Of a DNA stretch of 64,000 nt, positions 23,000 through 39,415 are shown one piece after another. The position numbers were made by a program, and so were the translations under genes. Numbering within the stretch: position 1 is the stretch's first letter; the number at the start of each line of letters is the position of its first letter. Under the pieces are notes generated by a model. The model saw only the letters and a list, made by a program, of their open reading frames with translations. It had not been told where the DNA came from and ran no database searches. Origin of the DNA: Liolophura sinensis (lineage: Eukaryota > Mollusca > Polyplacophora > Chitonida > Chitonidae); NCBI RefSeq assembly GCF_032854445.1, contig NC_088302.1:56522237-56586236 (forward strand), given 5' to 3'.

Positions 23000-24048
23000 T
23001 TTTAAACAGAGTAGTGATCTTAAAAGGAGTTATTCTGGGTGGCCCTATTGTACTGATGTATATTAAAGATACTTTTAAAATTGAATTATTTTCTCAAAAA
23101 AAAACTGCCACAATCTTACAAATATAATAACAGGAGAAGCTTGCTGATAACAACTTTAGCAGAAATTGAAAGTGTTGTAGTGCTCCTTTAAGCTAGAATT
23201 TATCTGGTAGGTACCTTTAGTTAGGGGTCAATACCTGGGATATGCAGATCTTCCCACACATATGTACATGGTTACCTTTACACCTTGAATGTGCCATGTA
23301 CATGTATATGAGTGTAATTGTACAGTGCATTCATTCTTAATGGGACAGTGAGGCATCTATCAAACAGATAATCAAATATCATGTGTTACTGTTATATGCT
23401 ATATAAACAGGACCTGTTCGTGTTTTAAAAAAAAAAACCTGTATTGATCTAACCCGGGTTTCCAGTAGCAAATATGCCCAGAATTATACCGTAGTGCAGA
23501 TTACTCAGTCACATGTACCTGTTACCTGTTACATGTACAAGTCAGTTTATATATATTACATATACATGTATACATATGTGGCAAATGACACTAAAATTTC
23601 CAAGAAACAATTGCTTTTTAAAAGTCAATGAATGTTTTAAAATATGACTTTTGGTGCTTTTTTTATCATCCAACCCTCAAAACAAACCTCAAAAACAGCA
23701 GTAAGACTCTCAGAATCTGGCAACATGTGCAACTTTATGGTCCTCTACTCTACTTAGATACACTGTATTAATGTCACCTGAGTAAAACCTAACCATTTAG
23801 GATGACAGCTGGTGACATTTGACACTTCAAAAGCTCTACATGCCCAAGGCCCCTGTAAGATTTACAGGTTTTAATGTATTTACTGTGTAGTGCCTCACTA
23901 GAAGAAGTAGACCCCAAGCTGGAGACAAAACCGTGTACATACATGTATCTAGTTATGCCAAATTAAAATTCACTTGGCATTGTGTGACTAGAACATGTAT
24001 GTGTTTGCATGTGATATTAAACACCTTTACTTTTAACTTTGCTTTTAG
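23000..24048. other. Non-coding sequence with an old dispersed repeat
   Basis: The part at 23645-23720 resembles the reverse complement of 16360-16470. Shared text includes TTTTGGTGCT or TTTGGTGCT, CAAACCTCAAAA and CTCTCAGAAT. No exon was recognised. Confidence 0.4.
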
Positions 24049-24231
24049 AAGGCTGCCCGCTGTTGTTCTGCCAGTAATAGACAGGTGCTAGTGGTTTGCA
24101 GTAGTGTTAGTAGGCTGTATAGTGTATACTTACCTGCAGCTACGCCTTGACACTACAGTGACCACTGTCATGGCACCCACAGGTGCAGGCGCTATCTCAC
24201 AGATGTTCACTCAGTTAAGGCTTCAACCAAG
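24049..24231 (+). other. Candidate 5' leader exon of NIPA-like gene with upstream ORF
   Basis: Bounded by an acceptor-like TTGCTTTTAG and a good donor, CCAAG/GTAAGATC. It contains an ATG at 24170 opening 20 codons plus two bases. If this exon were spliced to 32927, the frame would read five more residues after the junction codon. It would stop at TGA 32943-32945, overlapping the NIPA start ATG at 32942-32944. Existence of the exon is inferred from splice signals only. Confidence 0.3.
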
Positions 24232-25627
24232 GTAAGATCACACTCGTCTTACAGCCTGGTGGAAGGGTCAGTGGATGTACATGTACATGTATATAACTCA
24301 CATGGAAATAGCTTTATTCTTGGGAAACTTGGTCTTCTTCTTGTATATCATCATCTACTTGACTGTCAAGTGCACACATATTTTCATTTTCTCTCGTCCT
24401 CTCCCCCACTCAGAATGTGTCTGCCTTAGTTCCAGATACAGATGCTAAGACGATTTGTATCGATGGGAGAAGGGTCATCCTCAGGATTGGAAAAACACTC
24501 CTATACAAAATCTGTCTGCTGCTGTCTGATGTGGAAAGATGAAAATATCATCATAAATATACTTATCGTGCTGAGCACCACACACTGCACCCATGCACAC
24601 GCAGTGCTACATCATTTCCCATTTGCACCAATGCTCTTCCTGAACTCACTTGTTCACATGGCCAATGATTGTTGTGAACTTCGACAGCAAAATTGGAGTG
24701 GTCATATGTGTACTACATGTGTGTCACTAAAGTGGCTGGCAGAAACGCACTAGTGAAATGGTCTTGTTCAGATTTGCAGCACAATAATGATGAGTCAGGT
24801 GGGTGTCTGACTTTGAAAAGACTGCTTGTTGGAAGAGAAATATTGGCATGAATGTAGCTTATTGTGTTTCAAGCCAGAGAGAGATTGCTTTTTGTGTGGC
24901 CATTTAGCCTGCAGACAGCCTAACCCAGGCAGGCCTCTCATATGCATGTAGGAGTGCTGGGAGACAGACTCATGGCAAAACCCGCACACCCAAATAGTCA
25001 TCTGAGTATTTGGACTACACCTTTGTCTGCGTATTTGCCTGTAGCTATGTTTAATCTTGGAATACTGGTAATACCAATTATATGTACATCAAGTACAATT
25101 CTTAAAACAAAGCCAGGAAGATTTTTCAAGGTAAATTTTCAGATTGCTCCCTTACTGAGTGTTTAGTGTGGAAGTGTTGTACTACTAGGTTAGAATGTAA
25201 CTACAACTACACGCACGATGACAGGTTATAAACATCTGGGAGACTTTAGGCTCTCTGTGGAAAGATTCTGTCAGATGTTCAACTAATACAAAGAAATTTT
25301 TATCTCTTTATGGCCATATGTGTCCTTACCTACTTTGTTAATTTGTGTTAAAAAAAAAACAGTGTGTAAAGTTCAAAAACCTGTTTCAGCAGCCTGCTTT
25401 TTTCAGTAATGCATGTTTTTTTACAGTTTATATCAGAAGTATTTTGTTTCTTGTTCACGTCCATGTATGTACTTGGTACACGGTATACTCATAATATATG
25501 CACATGCACTAGCATTCCTACATGTAGCTGCACTCAGTGCTGTGTATTTGGACAACTTGAAGCTGTTCACAACTCTACATGAAAATGTATAGCCTTGTCA
25601 GTATACATGCATGCAGATTATTTTCTA
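24232..25627. other. Non-coding, no gene recognised
   Basis: The ~100-codon frame at 24442-24753 resembles no family I know and lacks convincing splice context. The sequence is otherwise AT-rich with ACATGTA-type palindromes. Confidence 0.35.
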
Positions 25628-26566
25628 CATGCACACAGCACATCATCTACGTGCACACATCACATCAATCTACATGCACACAGCACATCATCTACGTGTA
25701 CACATCACATCATCTACATGCAACACATCACATCATCTACATGCACACATCACATCATCTACGTGCACACATCACATCATCTATGTGCACACATCTCATC
25801 ATCTACATGCACACATCACATCATCTACCTGCACACATCACATCATCTACGTGCACACATCACATCATCTACATGCACACATCACATCATCTATGTGCAC
25901 ACATCACATCATCTACATGCACACATCACATCATGTACGTGCAACACATCACATCATGTACATGCACACATCACATCATCTATGTGCCACACATCTCATC
26001 ATCTACATGTACACATCACATCATCTACGTGCACACATCACATCATGTACATGCACACATCACATCATCTATGTGCACACATCTCATCATCTACATGCAC
26101 ACATCACATCATGTACGTGCACACAGCACATCATGTAACGTGCACACATCACATCATCTACGTGCACACATCACATTCTGTACATACAAACAGCATATCA
26201 TCTACATGCACACAGTACATCATCTGTACATACAAACAGCATATCATCTACATGCACCACAGTACATCATCTGTACATACAAACAGCATATCATCTACAT
26301 GCACACAGGTACATCATCTGTACATACAAACAGCATATCATCTACATGCACACAGTACATCATCTGTACATACAAACAGCATATCATCTACCTGCACACA
26401 GCATATCATCTACCTGCACACAGTACATCATCTGTACATACACACTGTACATCATCTGTACATACACACTGTACATCATCTGTACATACAAACAGCATAT
26501 CATCTACATGCACACTTCACATCATCGACCTGCACACAGTACATCATCTACATGCACACATGTAGT
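25628..26566. repeat. 22-bp minisatellite
   Basis: About 42 units of CACATCATCTACATGCACAC with two further bases. The second part (26170-26566) mixes CATCTGTACATACAAACAG subunits. The unit lacks stop codons in all three forward frames, so three overlapping long frames rich in His, Thr and Cys appear at once; that is evidence against coding. Confidence 0.95.
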
Positions 26567-26832
26567 GAACAGTATGTACATGCACTTTTGACTATATAAT
26601 GTAACTGCACACAGCTAGTGCTCATCAGCATCATGCTACACATGTGTATGTATCTTTATAATTCTCTAACCTTGGCCATGTCTGTATACATGTTGTCACA
26701 TGATAATAATCCTGTCCTGTTCCAAGTTCTGTTCTGGTCCAAGTATGGTCTTTGTTTCCCCCTGTGACATGTATATTTAGGGTAAGTGTACATGTATATA
26801 TGTAGTATGTATGTAGTATGTACATACGCCAT

Positions 26833-26836
<4 letters not shown>

Positions 26837-26872
<36 letters not shown>
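26837..26872. repeat. (TA)18 microsatellite
   Basis: Uninterrupted TA dinucleotide run. Confidence 0.95.
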
Positions 26873-26874
<2 letters not shown>

Positions 26875-27010
26875 GTGTACATGAATGGTGTTTGCTAACA
26901 CTGCATGATTTGTTGTATTACTGCATTTTTTCTGCAGGTTTGTTGCCAGCATAATGTCCTCAGCCATCGTATGTCAGAGTAAAATATTTTTGACAACAGC
27001 TTAAAATGCC

Positions 27011-27130
27011 ATTATTTATTTATTTGATTGATGTTTTACGCCGTACTCAAGAATATTTCACTTATACGAAGGCAGCCAGCATTATGCTGGGTGGAAACCG
27101 TGTAAAACACCATTAAAATAAATAAGTAAG
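27011..27130 (-). mobile_element. SINE family 1 tail fragments in inverted arrangement
   Basis: On the plus strand TTTATTTGATTGATGTTTTA, CGCCGTACTCAAGAATATTT and CAGCATTATGCTGGGTGG form a reversed tail and body. This is followed at once by GTAAAACACCATTAAAATAA and an AAATAAGTAAGTAAATAAA end, which is the tail in the other orientation. The result is a short imperfect palindrome of two SINE 3' ends. Confidence 0.65.
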
Positions 27131-27479
27131 TAAATAAACATAATTCATAGTCTGGTAACATTCAACTTGGCCTCTGTAAGTTTATCTTCTTATGTGTATA
27201 CAGATTATCAAATGTGCTCATATTTGTAACAGAACAGGTGTTATACACATTAAGTCTTTAATGCCTATTATGTACAGCTGAATGGAAATTGCCGGTTTAC
27301 ATGTACCTGCTTTATGGTTGTATTGATCTCCTCGTAGTCTCACCTGTCATTAGTTCTGGGTCTCAGGGTTTGGTAATAATCTTCCCCTAATTAATCTTGT
27401 TACTGATATTTGACAACCCATAAATACCTTGATTCCTAACAGTCAACACATCACAGTTGTTACTTTTACCTGTATTCTG

Positions 27480-27975
27480 CACAATTTTGCTAACTGATGG
27501 CTACCTGACCAGTGATATGATTGTATCCATGCTGATTGGAGAGTATGGCAGGTATTTGGTGAGGTATTCATGCTAACTGACCACTACCTGACCAGTGATG
27601 TGGCTGTGCTAATTGAGGAGTATGGCAGGTACATGTATTTGGTGAGGTACATGTACACCTGTGCTAACTGACCACTACCTGACCAGTGAAGTGACTGCAT
27701 TCATACTGATTGTGGAGTATGGCAGGTATTTGGTGAGGTTCTCTCATGCTAGCTGATCACTACTTGACCAGTGGTGTGTGATTGTATCCATGCTGATTGG
27801 AGAGTATGGCAGGTATTTGGTGAGGTTCTCTCATGCTAGCAGATCACTACTTGACCAGTGGTGTGTGATTGTATCCATGCTGATTGGAGAGGTACTCGTG
27901 TGTTAGCTGCCCAGCACCTGACATGTGATGTATGATTACATTCATGCCCATTGGGGAGTAATGGTCGTGCTCAGT
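27480..27975. repeat. Degenerate ~90-110-bp tandem repeat
   Basis: Four to five imperfect copies of GACCACTACCTGACCAGTGA, then CATGCTGATTGGAGAGTATG and GGCAGGTATTTGGTGAGG. More diverged than other arrays in the window. Confidence 0.75.
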
Positions 27976-28014
27976 TAGCACAGGTGTACCTCACCAATTA
28001 CATGTAACTGCCAT

Positions 28015-28105
28015 ACCTCCCAGCAGCATAGGTTCCTCCAAACATAATTCTGGCCATCGTCATATTTAAGTGAAATATTCTTGTGTACAGTGTAAAATAG
28101 GTATT
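28015..28105 (+). mobile_element. Degraded SINE family 1 fragment
   Basis: CCAAACATAATTCTGGCC followed by TAAGTGAAATATTCTTG and TGTAAAATAG corresponds to the 3' half of the family 1 body with many substitutions. Confidence 0.5.
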
Positions 28106-28432
28106 TTTTCAATGCTGTATAAACATTGCAGCTGGACATTGAAGTGTACCTCTAAGTAATGGTGATATCGTGAATAAGCTTGTGCATGACCATTGGCAGT
28201 GTTTTTTTTCAGAACCATTACAGGACACATGTGCATTGTTTATGGGCTGGTCGTTTTAAATGTTGTGCAGTCAACCCTGGCAAAATTGTCACTGCTCTTG
28301 AATAAATGAGATGAAAGTCACAGTCAGATCTTATAATATATTCTTGTAACAATATAAATTTCTTTTTCAATGAAAAAAACCAGATTGCTGATATACAGGA
28401 TGAATGAATGATTGATGATGACTTAATGCCTA

Positions 28433-31132
28433 TGGTGTTGTCGTGAACAGGTATCTTCTGTCAGTGTCCTGGCGTATGGTGCTGTCGTGAACAGGTATCT
28501 TCTGTCAGTGTCCTGGCCTATGTTGCTGTCGTGGACAGGTATCTTTTGTCAGTGTGCTGGCCCATGGTGCTGTCGTGAACAGGTATCTTCTGTCAGTGTC
28601 CTGGCCTATGGTGCTGCCGTGGACAGGTATCTTTTGTCAGTGTCCTGACCTATGGTGTTGTCGTGGACAGGTACATGTATCTTCTGTCAGTGTCCTGGCC
28701 TATGGTGGTGTCGTGAACAGGTGTCTTCTGTCAGTGTGCTGGCCTATGGTGCTGTCGTGGACAGGTATCTTCTGTCAGTGTGCTGGCCCATGGTGCTGTC
28801 GTGAACAGGTATCTTCTGTCAGTGTCCTGGCCTATGGTGCTGTTGTGGACAGGCATCTTCTGTCAGTGTCCTGGCCCATGGTGCTGTTGTGGACAGGCAT
28901 CTTCTGTCAGTGTGCTGGCCTATGGTGCTGTTGTGGACAGGTATCTTCTGTCAGTGTCCTGGCCCATGGTGCTGTCGTGAACAGGTATCTTTTGTCTGTG
29001 TCCTGACCTATGGTGCTGTCGTGAACAGGTATCTTTTGTCAGTGTCCTGGCCTATGGTGCTGTCGTGGACAGGTATCTTCTGTCAGTGTCCTGGCCTATG
29101 GTGCTGTTGTGAACAGGTATCTTCTGTCAGTGTCCTGGCCTGTGGTGCTGCCGTTGACAGGTATCTTCTGTCAGTGTCCTGGCCTATGGTGCTGTCGTGA
29201 ACAGGTATCTTCTGTCAGTGTCCTGGCCTATGGTGTTGTTGTGAACAGGTATCTTCTGTCAGTGTCCTGGCCTATGGTGCTGTCGTGGACAGGTATCTTC
29301 TGTCAGTGTCCTGGCCTATGGTGCTGTCGTGAACAGGTATCTTCTGTCAGTGTCCTGGCCTGTGGCGCTGTTGTGGACAGGTATCTTTTGTCAGTGTGCT
29401 GGCCTGTGGTGCTGTTGTAGACAGGTATCTTTTGTCAGTGTCCTGGCCTATGGTGCTGTTGTGGACAGGTACTGTATCTTCTGTCAGTGTGCTGGCCTAT
29501 GGTGCTGTTGTGGACAGGTATCTTCTATCAGTGTCCTGGCCTATGGTGCTGTTGTACACAGGTATCTTTTGTCATTGTGCTGGCCTATGGTGCTGTTGTG
29601 GAGAGGTAGCTTCTGTCAGTGGCCTGACCCATGGTGCTGTTGTGGACAGGTATTTTTTGTCAGTGTGCTGGCCTATGGTGCTGTTGTGGACAGGTATCTT
29701 TTGTCATTGTGCTGGCCTATGGTGCTGTTGTGGACAGGTATCTTTTTTGTCAGTGTCCTGGCCAATGGTGCTGTTGTGGACAGGTAGCTTCTGTCAGTGT
29801 CCTGGCCTATGGTGGTGTTGTGGACAGGTATCTTCTGTCAGTGTGCTGGCCTGTGGTGCTTTTGTGAACAGGTGTCTTTTGTCAGTGTCCTGGCCCATGG
29901 TGCTGTTGTGGACAGGTATCTTCTGTCAGTGTGCTGGCCTGTGGCGGTGTCGTGGACAGGTATTTTTTGTCATTGTGCTGGCCTATGGTGCTGTTGTGAA
30001 CAGGTAGCTTCTGTCAGTGTGCTGGCCTATGGTGCTGTTGTGGACAGGTATCTTCTGTCAGTGTCCTGGCCCATGGTGGTGTTGTGGACAGGTAGGCCCC
30101 TATCTTCTGTCAGTGTCCTGGCCTATGGTGCTGTTGTGGACAGGTATCTTCTGTCAGTGCCCTGGCCTATGGTGCTGTTGTGGACAAGTATCTTCTGTCA
30201 GTGTGCTGGCCTATGGTGCTTTTGTGAACAGGTATCTTCTGTCAGTGTCCTGACCTGTGGTGCTGTTGTGGACAGGTATCTTTTGTCAGTGTGCTGGCCT
30301 GTGGTGCTGTTGTAGACAGGTAGCTTCTGTCAGTGTTCTGGCCTATGGTGGTGTTGTAGACAGGTAGCTTCTTTCAGTGTGCTGACCTATGGTGGTGTTG
30401 TGGACAGGTATCTTCTGTCAGTGTCCTGGCCTATGGTGCTGTTGTGGACAGGCATCTTCTGTCAGTGTCCTGGCCTATGGTGCTGTTGTGGACAGGTATC
30501 TTTTGTCAGTGTCCTGGCCTATGGTGGTGTCGTGGACAGGTATCTTTTGTCAGTGTGCTGGCCTATGGTGCTGTTGTGAACAGGTAGCTTCTGTCAGTGT
30601 CCTGGCCTATGGTGGTGTTGTGGACAGGTATCTTCTGTCAGTGTGCTGGCCTATGGTGCTTTTGTGAACAGGTGTCTTTTGTCAGTGTTCTGGCCCATGG
30701 TGCTGTTGTGGACAGGTATCTTCTGTCAGTGTCCTGGCCTATGGTGCTGTTGTGGACAGGCATCTTCTGTCAGTGTGCTGGCCTATGGTGCTGTTGTGGA
30801 CAGGTATCTTTTGTCAGTGTCCTGGCCCATGGTGGTGTCGTGGACAGGTATCTTTTGTCAGTGTGCTGGCCTATGGTGCTGTTGTGAACAGGTAGCTCCT
30901 GTCAGTGTCCTGGCCTATGGTGGTGTTGTGGACAGGTATCTTCTGTCAGTGTGCTGGCCTATGGTGCTTTTGTGAACAGGTGTCTTTTGTCAGTGTGCTG
31001 GCCCATGGTGCTGTTGTGGACAGGTATCTTCTGTCAGTGTCCTGGCCTATGGTGCTGTTGTGGACAGGTATCTTCTGTCTGTGTCCTGGCCTGTGGTGCT
31101 GTTGTGGACAGGTATCTTTTGTCAGTGTCCTG
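28433..31132. repeat. 44-bp minisatellite, about 60 units
   Basis: Units of GGCCTATGGTGCTGTTGTGG, ACAGGTATCTTCTGTCAGTG and TCCT (44 bp). Variants alternate T/C and G/C at fixed positions (GTGCTGG or GTCCTGG; GTTGTGG or GTCGTGA). Every unit carries a donor-like ACAG/GTATCT and an acceptor-like TCTTCTGTCAG on the plus strand. The period is not divisible by three, yet few stops occur, hence many overlapping frames. No evidence for translation. Confidence 0.95.
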
Positions 31133-31388
31133 GGATATAATGGCCTTGGACCAGTTAGTCATGTTATGGAATATAATGGCCTTGGACCAGTTAGTCATGT
31201 TATGGAATATAATGGCCTTGGACCAGTTAGTCATGTTATGAAATATAATGGCGTTGGACCAGTTAGTCATGTTATGAAATATAATGGCCTTGGACCAGTT
31301 AGTCATGTTATGAAATATAATGGCGTTGGACTAGTTAGTCATGTTATGAAATATAATGGCCTTGGACCAGTTTGTCATGTTATGAAAT
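31133..31388. repeat. 36-bp minisatellite abutting the 44-bp array
   Basis: Seven units of ATATAATGGCCTTGGACCAG, TTAGTCATGTTATGGA. It starts directly after the last 44-bp unit with no spacer. The 36-bp period leaves frames open on both strands (12-residue repeats). Confidence 0.93.
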
Positions 31389-32926
31389 AAAACCCACATC
31401 AATGCATTTCATTAAGGTCCCTTGATGTGAATAAGAATCTGTTCATCCATACAGATATCATGTACAGTGAAAGTTAAAAAAAAAAGGAAGAGATGGACTT
31501 TTTAGCTGGCCTGTATGAAGTAAGGAGAAGCATTATGAGAGGGGGATCAGATGTTGTGGGTGGCGGTGTTAGTTTGGTTTAGGTTTTTGGCCAGTGGTAA
31601 GGTTGCAGTGGTACACAGATAGTACACGGATTGTCAGATGCTGTTCGTGATTTGCATATCAAAGACCTCTGTGGTAAATTGGTACGTGAACTTCCCCACA
31701 GTGTGATTTACCACTGCAATGATTTGCTACTCCATAACATGCAAAGTCACTGCTCTGCAATCCTTGTGCTTATGGTAATAATATCTGTGTATGACAGTGT
31801 CAATCATTCTACTTTATTTTGGTTTAGAGGTCAATATTTCAACATATCACATGGCATTAACATTATGCAGGTTTGCGAACTGCTTAAATCAGAGGAGTTA
31901 CCAGTATTCTCTGAATTCCTTGTTATGTATGTTTGAATATCGGCTTTAACATGAGTTTACATGTATGCAAAGTCATACATCAGTTTAGTATATTCTTGTG
32001 TTTTAAACTCATTTCACAGGTTGTTGGTTTCTCTTCATTATGGTTTGGCTACCCTCGGTTAATTATCAACATTTTCTAGTATCTGTATGTTAAAGATGTG
32101 AAAGTTACACTTCCGTGAGTTTAATGGTTCATCTGCTGTACAAATCCTGGTTAGTTTGTGTATGGCTAGGTATATGTAAGATAGGTATATGTGTGATCTG
32201 GGGAATTCCGGAACAGATCTCAGTTCTACACTTCACTATATAACAAGAGCCACATTGAAGGGATTCATGTACAAGCACGGGTACAGGAAATTCACTCTGA
32301 ATGGTGTGTACTGGAAGCATAAGGTTGTGAAGTTCACTGGTGGCTATTCCCAGACACGAACTGTAGGTATAGTGTGTAAAAAGTACAGTGAACACAGTGT
32401 GTGTTTAGGAGTCACTGTACACTGGCAGTGTTGGAGGTACATGCACTGTTCAAGTATAAAGACAGGTGCTAGGCTTGACCTACCTGTACATGTTCTGTAT
32501 ACATTAATTAACTGTATGGGGTTGTGTTCCACTTCCTGGCTCTCTGCTGGGTATGTGTCTGTCCACGTTGCTGTGAAAGGCAAGTCTGCATGTTCTAACA
32601 CTGGAAGATTTACAGTTGTTGTGTTCCCACAAAATGTTTGTAAAATGCCTAAAGGCCTTAATTGAATTATAAATTCTAAATTTTAACTATTTTTAAATTA
32701 CAAGTAAAAGTTATTTTAGCAGTCAAATGTTGGTTTTGCACAATTCACTGAGTTCGAGTAGAAGTCGTTAAAGAGGAGAATTAGATCGTTCTCTTGTTTT
32801 GCTGTATAACAGAACTAGGAGATTGAACAAAGTTTGGCAGCAGCTTACATCACTAAATTTCTTTTGAATTATTTTTCTGTGGGAACTTCACATATGTGTA
32901 TGTTCATTACGTCTGTTTGTTGGCAG
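31389..32926. other. Non-coding, upstream intron of NIPA-like gene
   Basis: No conserved exon was recognised. Frames at 31631-31936 and 32189-32665 show no known family. The segment ends at the acceptor TTGGCAG before 32927. Confidence 0.4.
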
Positions 32927-32941
32927 GTGGATCATTACCCT

Positions 32942-36618
<3,677 letters not shown>

Positions 36619-37267
36619 GGAACCAGCTTCTCCCTTGTACATGTATGTGTAGCTGCGGATGTGAAGATTCGGGTGACGGGACTGTATATGAGAGTCCATC
36701 AGCTTAGTCAAATGACCAAAACCCCTCAAGTACTATGGTCTAATGGATGACAGACAACAGAACGCCATGTTCACAATGCTAACAGACTTCCTGATGATAA
36801 GCTGTATATTCGTCAACACATTCAAGTACACTGCTATGGTGATTGCCACTCACCAGTAATAATGAAACCAAATTGTAAAAAATTAAAAATCTATATTTTT
36901 ATATAAGACAGCTGGGAAGTTGAATCTTTCTGCTAATCATAGGATTCTGTGGAAACCCAAACATCGTGGACAAGGGTATGCTTCATTTCATACTGACTTT
37001 CATCTGTGTTTACATTAAAGGCTGTAGATCACCACTGAAATACTTGCTCTAATGTGGCATACATGTGATATATGTGTGCATATCACTGAGCTATGTCACT
37101 GTGTGAGATGTTTTAGGGGGAAAGCAAAAGCTTATGAGCATTCTAACTGTTCTGGGACTTTAGCCTCAGTGTAGGTTTTAAGTGCTATGTGCAGGCTTTT
37201 TCTCACAGATGACCCTTGTGTCTGGGTAGAAACATAATGGTAGACCTATACAGAAGCCCACATGTTG

Positions 37268-37325
<58 letters not shown>

Positions 37326-39085
37326 AAAATGTGTATATATATATATATATATATATGTACAAAAACATCCACCAGTGGACGTGTATGAATCATGTTTGTG
37401 AACAGCCATCATGGCACATGTTGTTTTGTTAGTAGTCTGAACTCGTGGGTTTTATAAGGCAGTGTTCTTCCTGTTTGTCATGTATGTGTCTCCCTGGCTA
37501 CTAGTTGCAACAAAGCCAGAAATTTTAAATTTTGGCCAAAGAGCCAAAAATTTTTTATTTGGGATAAGAAGTAGAAAATTATTTTTATATTGAAAGGACA
37601 CATGTGCACTGTACAAGGAACTAAATGGACTTGAACTCTGAACAAGAAATGGACCTTTTTGTTTTACATTGAAAATGCATGTACATACCGAATTAGGTGA
37701 ACTTTGAACTTTGGAATTGGAAGTGGAGATTCTACTATACATCACAGGTGAGCAGTGGATGGACACCTTGTATAAATTTTGGACACAAATCTGTATTTCC
37801 AATTGTTTGGGCTGGAGACCATATAGTGAAAAGTCTGGTGTCTTTTGGTAAAGACACTTTCAGTAAGTGTTGAAAACTGAAATAGTCATTAAAGTTAAAC
37901 GCTGGTAAAACCTGTAGTGTTGAAAACTATCATATATGTAATCCCAAAGCAGTTAAACACATGTATGAGATTTCGCTTGCTTCATTTCGAGTGTATTTTA
38001 GTGTGGACCCTATGAGAATGTAACAGTGATGTACAACCGTGTTGAAAATATAGCATTACGAAGGGAATGCTGCAGTATTTAGTGACAATCTGTGTCTGGT
38101 GAGATTGTGTAAGCCGTTTGGATATTATTAAGTACATGAGAGGTGATGGAATAGTTTAATATCAGATGTTTGTGAGTAGAAATCTACTGGCCCGATATAA
38201 ACACACACAAAACATGTGTAAGTAGCTGTGGATGAAATCTCATGACAGAAAACACAGATAAAATGGTAAAGATGTGGGAACAGTGTAATGTTATTTTGGA
38301 CCAAAGGCTGTTGCTGGGAGACCAGCATAGAAAGCTGTACATATTACTTGTAGCCTGAGAAATACCATCAAATCTGATGTTCAGTAGGCTTTACAAGAGA
38401 CTTTTTCATTAAAACTTTATTACCAAGTGTTAACAAGCACATATGACAAAGCTAATGTTTTGTGAAACTGATGAATTTTTGGCCAAAAGTCTGTGGTGTA
38501 GTTTGTTTAATGTGGAAGTGTGTATGAAAACTTGGCCTTCCTGGCTGTCACATCTCTATGATGTTGATGATATGAATTCGGCTACAACATCAGGATATCC
38601 AAAATCAAAAGGTTCATGTCAGCACAGTTGAAAGCAATGTCAAGAATAGATCTCACAGTGTGTAGATAAATACGTTTGGAATACAAATGAAGAATTCAAA
38701 TAACAGAAAGCAGTTGCATGTCAGAAGATTTTTAGTATATTGAAGGTATCTGTTGTCAGTTGTCAGTGGTATTACAGTCAAAGATATTAACAGCTTTTTG
38801 TGAAATATTGATTTACAAAAATTGCATTTTATTATTATATGATTGAACAGCCTTGTGTTGTGTTGTGATAATCTTTGTGGATCATACCTGTATAAATGGC
38901 ATCTTTGAGCCATGATGTCCAGTATGGAACTCCTGAATATATTCAGTTTATACAAAGGTAATTTAGTCTCAAAATGAGGGATGTGGCAGTAAGATGTTTT
39001 TTTTCTTTTAAAGTAAAAGAATGTTAAAATGTGAAGAAGGTTCATCGTACAAACAACTGAAAATTATGGGTAAAACTACTTCCAC
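36619..39085. other. 3' untranslated/intergenic sequence after NIPA-like gene
   Basis: Holds two TA microsatellites at 37271-37316 and 37334-37356. Several AATAAA/ATTAAA-like hexamers exist but none can be singled out as the poly(A) signal. No further coding sequence was recognised. Confidence 0.4.
37271..37356. repeat. Compound (TA)n microsatellite
   Basis: Two TA runs (37271-37316 and 37334-37356) separated by CACACATACAAAATGTG. The whole can form a hairpin. Confidence 0.95.
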
Positions 39086-39088
39086 TTA

Positions 39089-39415
39089 TTTTTTCACAGT
39101 TTTTTAAGAGTGTTGAAAGACATTTTAATACTTGAGTAGTATGGTGGGCTTTATGAGCCAAACTGACAGTATCAAGGAACTCTGACGTCACATCACCATT
39201 TTTTCCTGATGTTCATCAGAAGAAAGGAATATTTGGCAACATTATTTCAGTAATCTTTTACTCATCTGTAAAAAGGAGTTATTCCACCATTCAGTATCGT
39301 GATTAGAGTTGGGAAAACCTCGTGATGTCAGAGTTCCTAACCATTAATGTTATGGTCCATAAAGCCCATCTTAAAATTCAAATGTTTGAATGCCTTTAAT
39401 TCTTTTCACAAAAAT
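39089..39415. mobile_element. MITE-like element with long terminal inverted repeats
   Basis: The left arm (39089-39193) and the reverse complement of the right arm (39320-39415) align over about 90-100 bp. The best stretch is GGGCTTTATG at 39145 and GGAACTCTGACGTCAC at 39177, against their counterparts ending near 39366 and 39324. The central 125 bp has no coding capacity. Imperfect arms mean an old insertion. Target-site duplication was not identified. Confidence 0.6.

Noticed and set aside
25579-26599. Three overlapping long forward frames (over 300 codons) with His/Thr/Cys repeats
   Set aside because: All three frames are open because the 22-bp unit lacks stops; simultaneous openness in every frame is a repeat artefact.
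28554-31390. Many Cys/Trp/Leu-rich frames that look like membrane proteins
   Set aside because: They are overlapping shadows of the 44-bp array in several frames, with no family, start or splice support.
32189-32665. 158-codon frame upstream of NIPA exon 1
   Set aside because: No family similarity; not in phase with the NIPA acceptor, and codon use looks non-coding.
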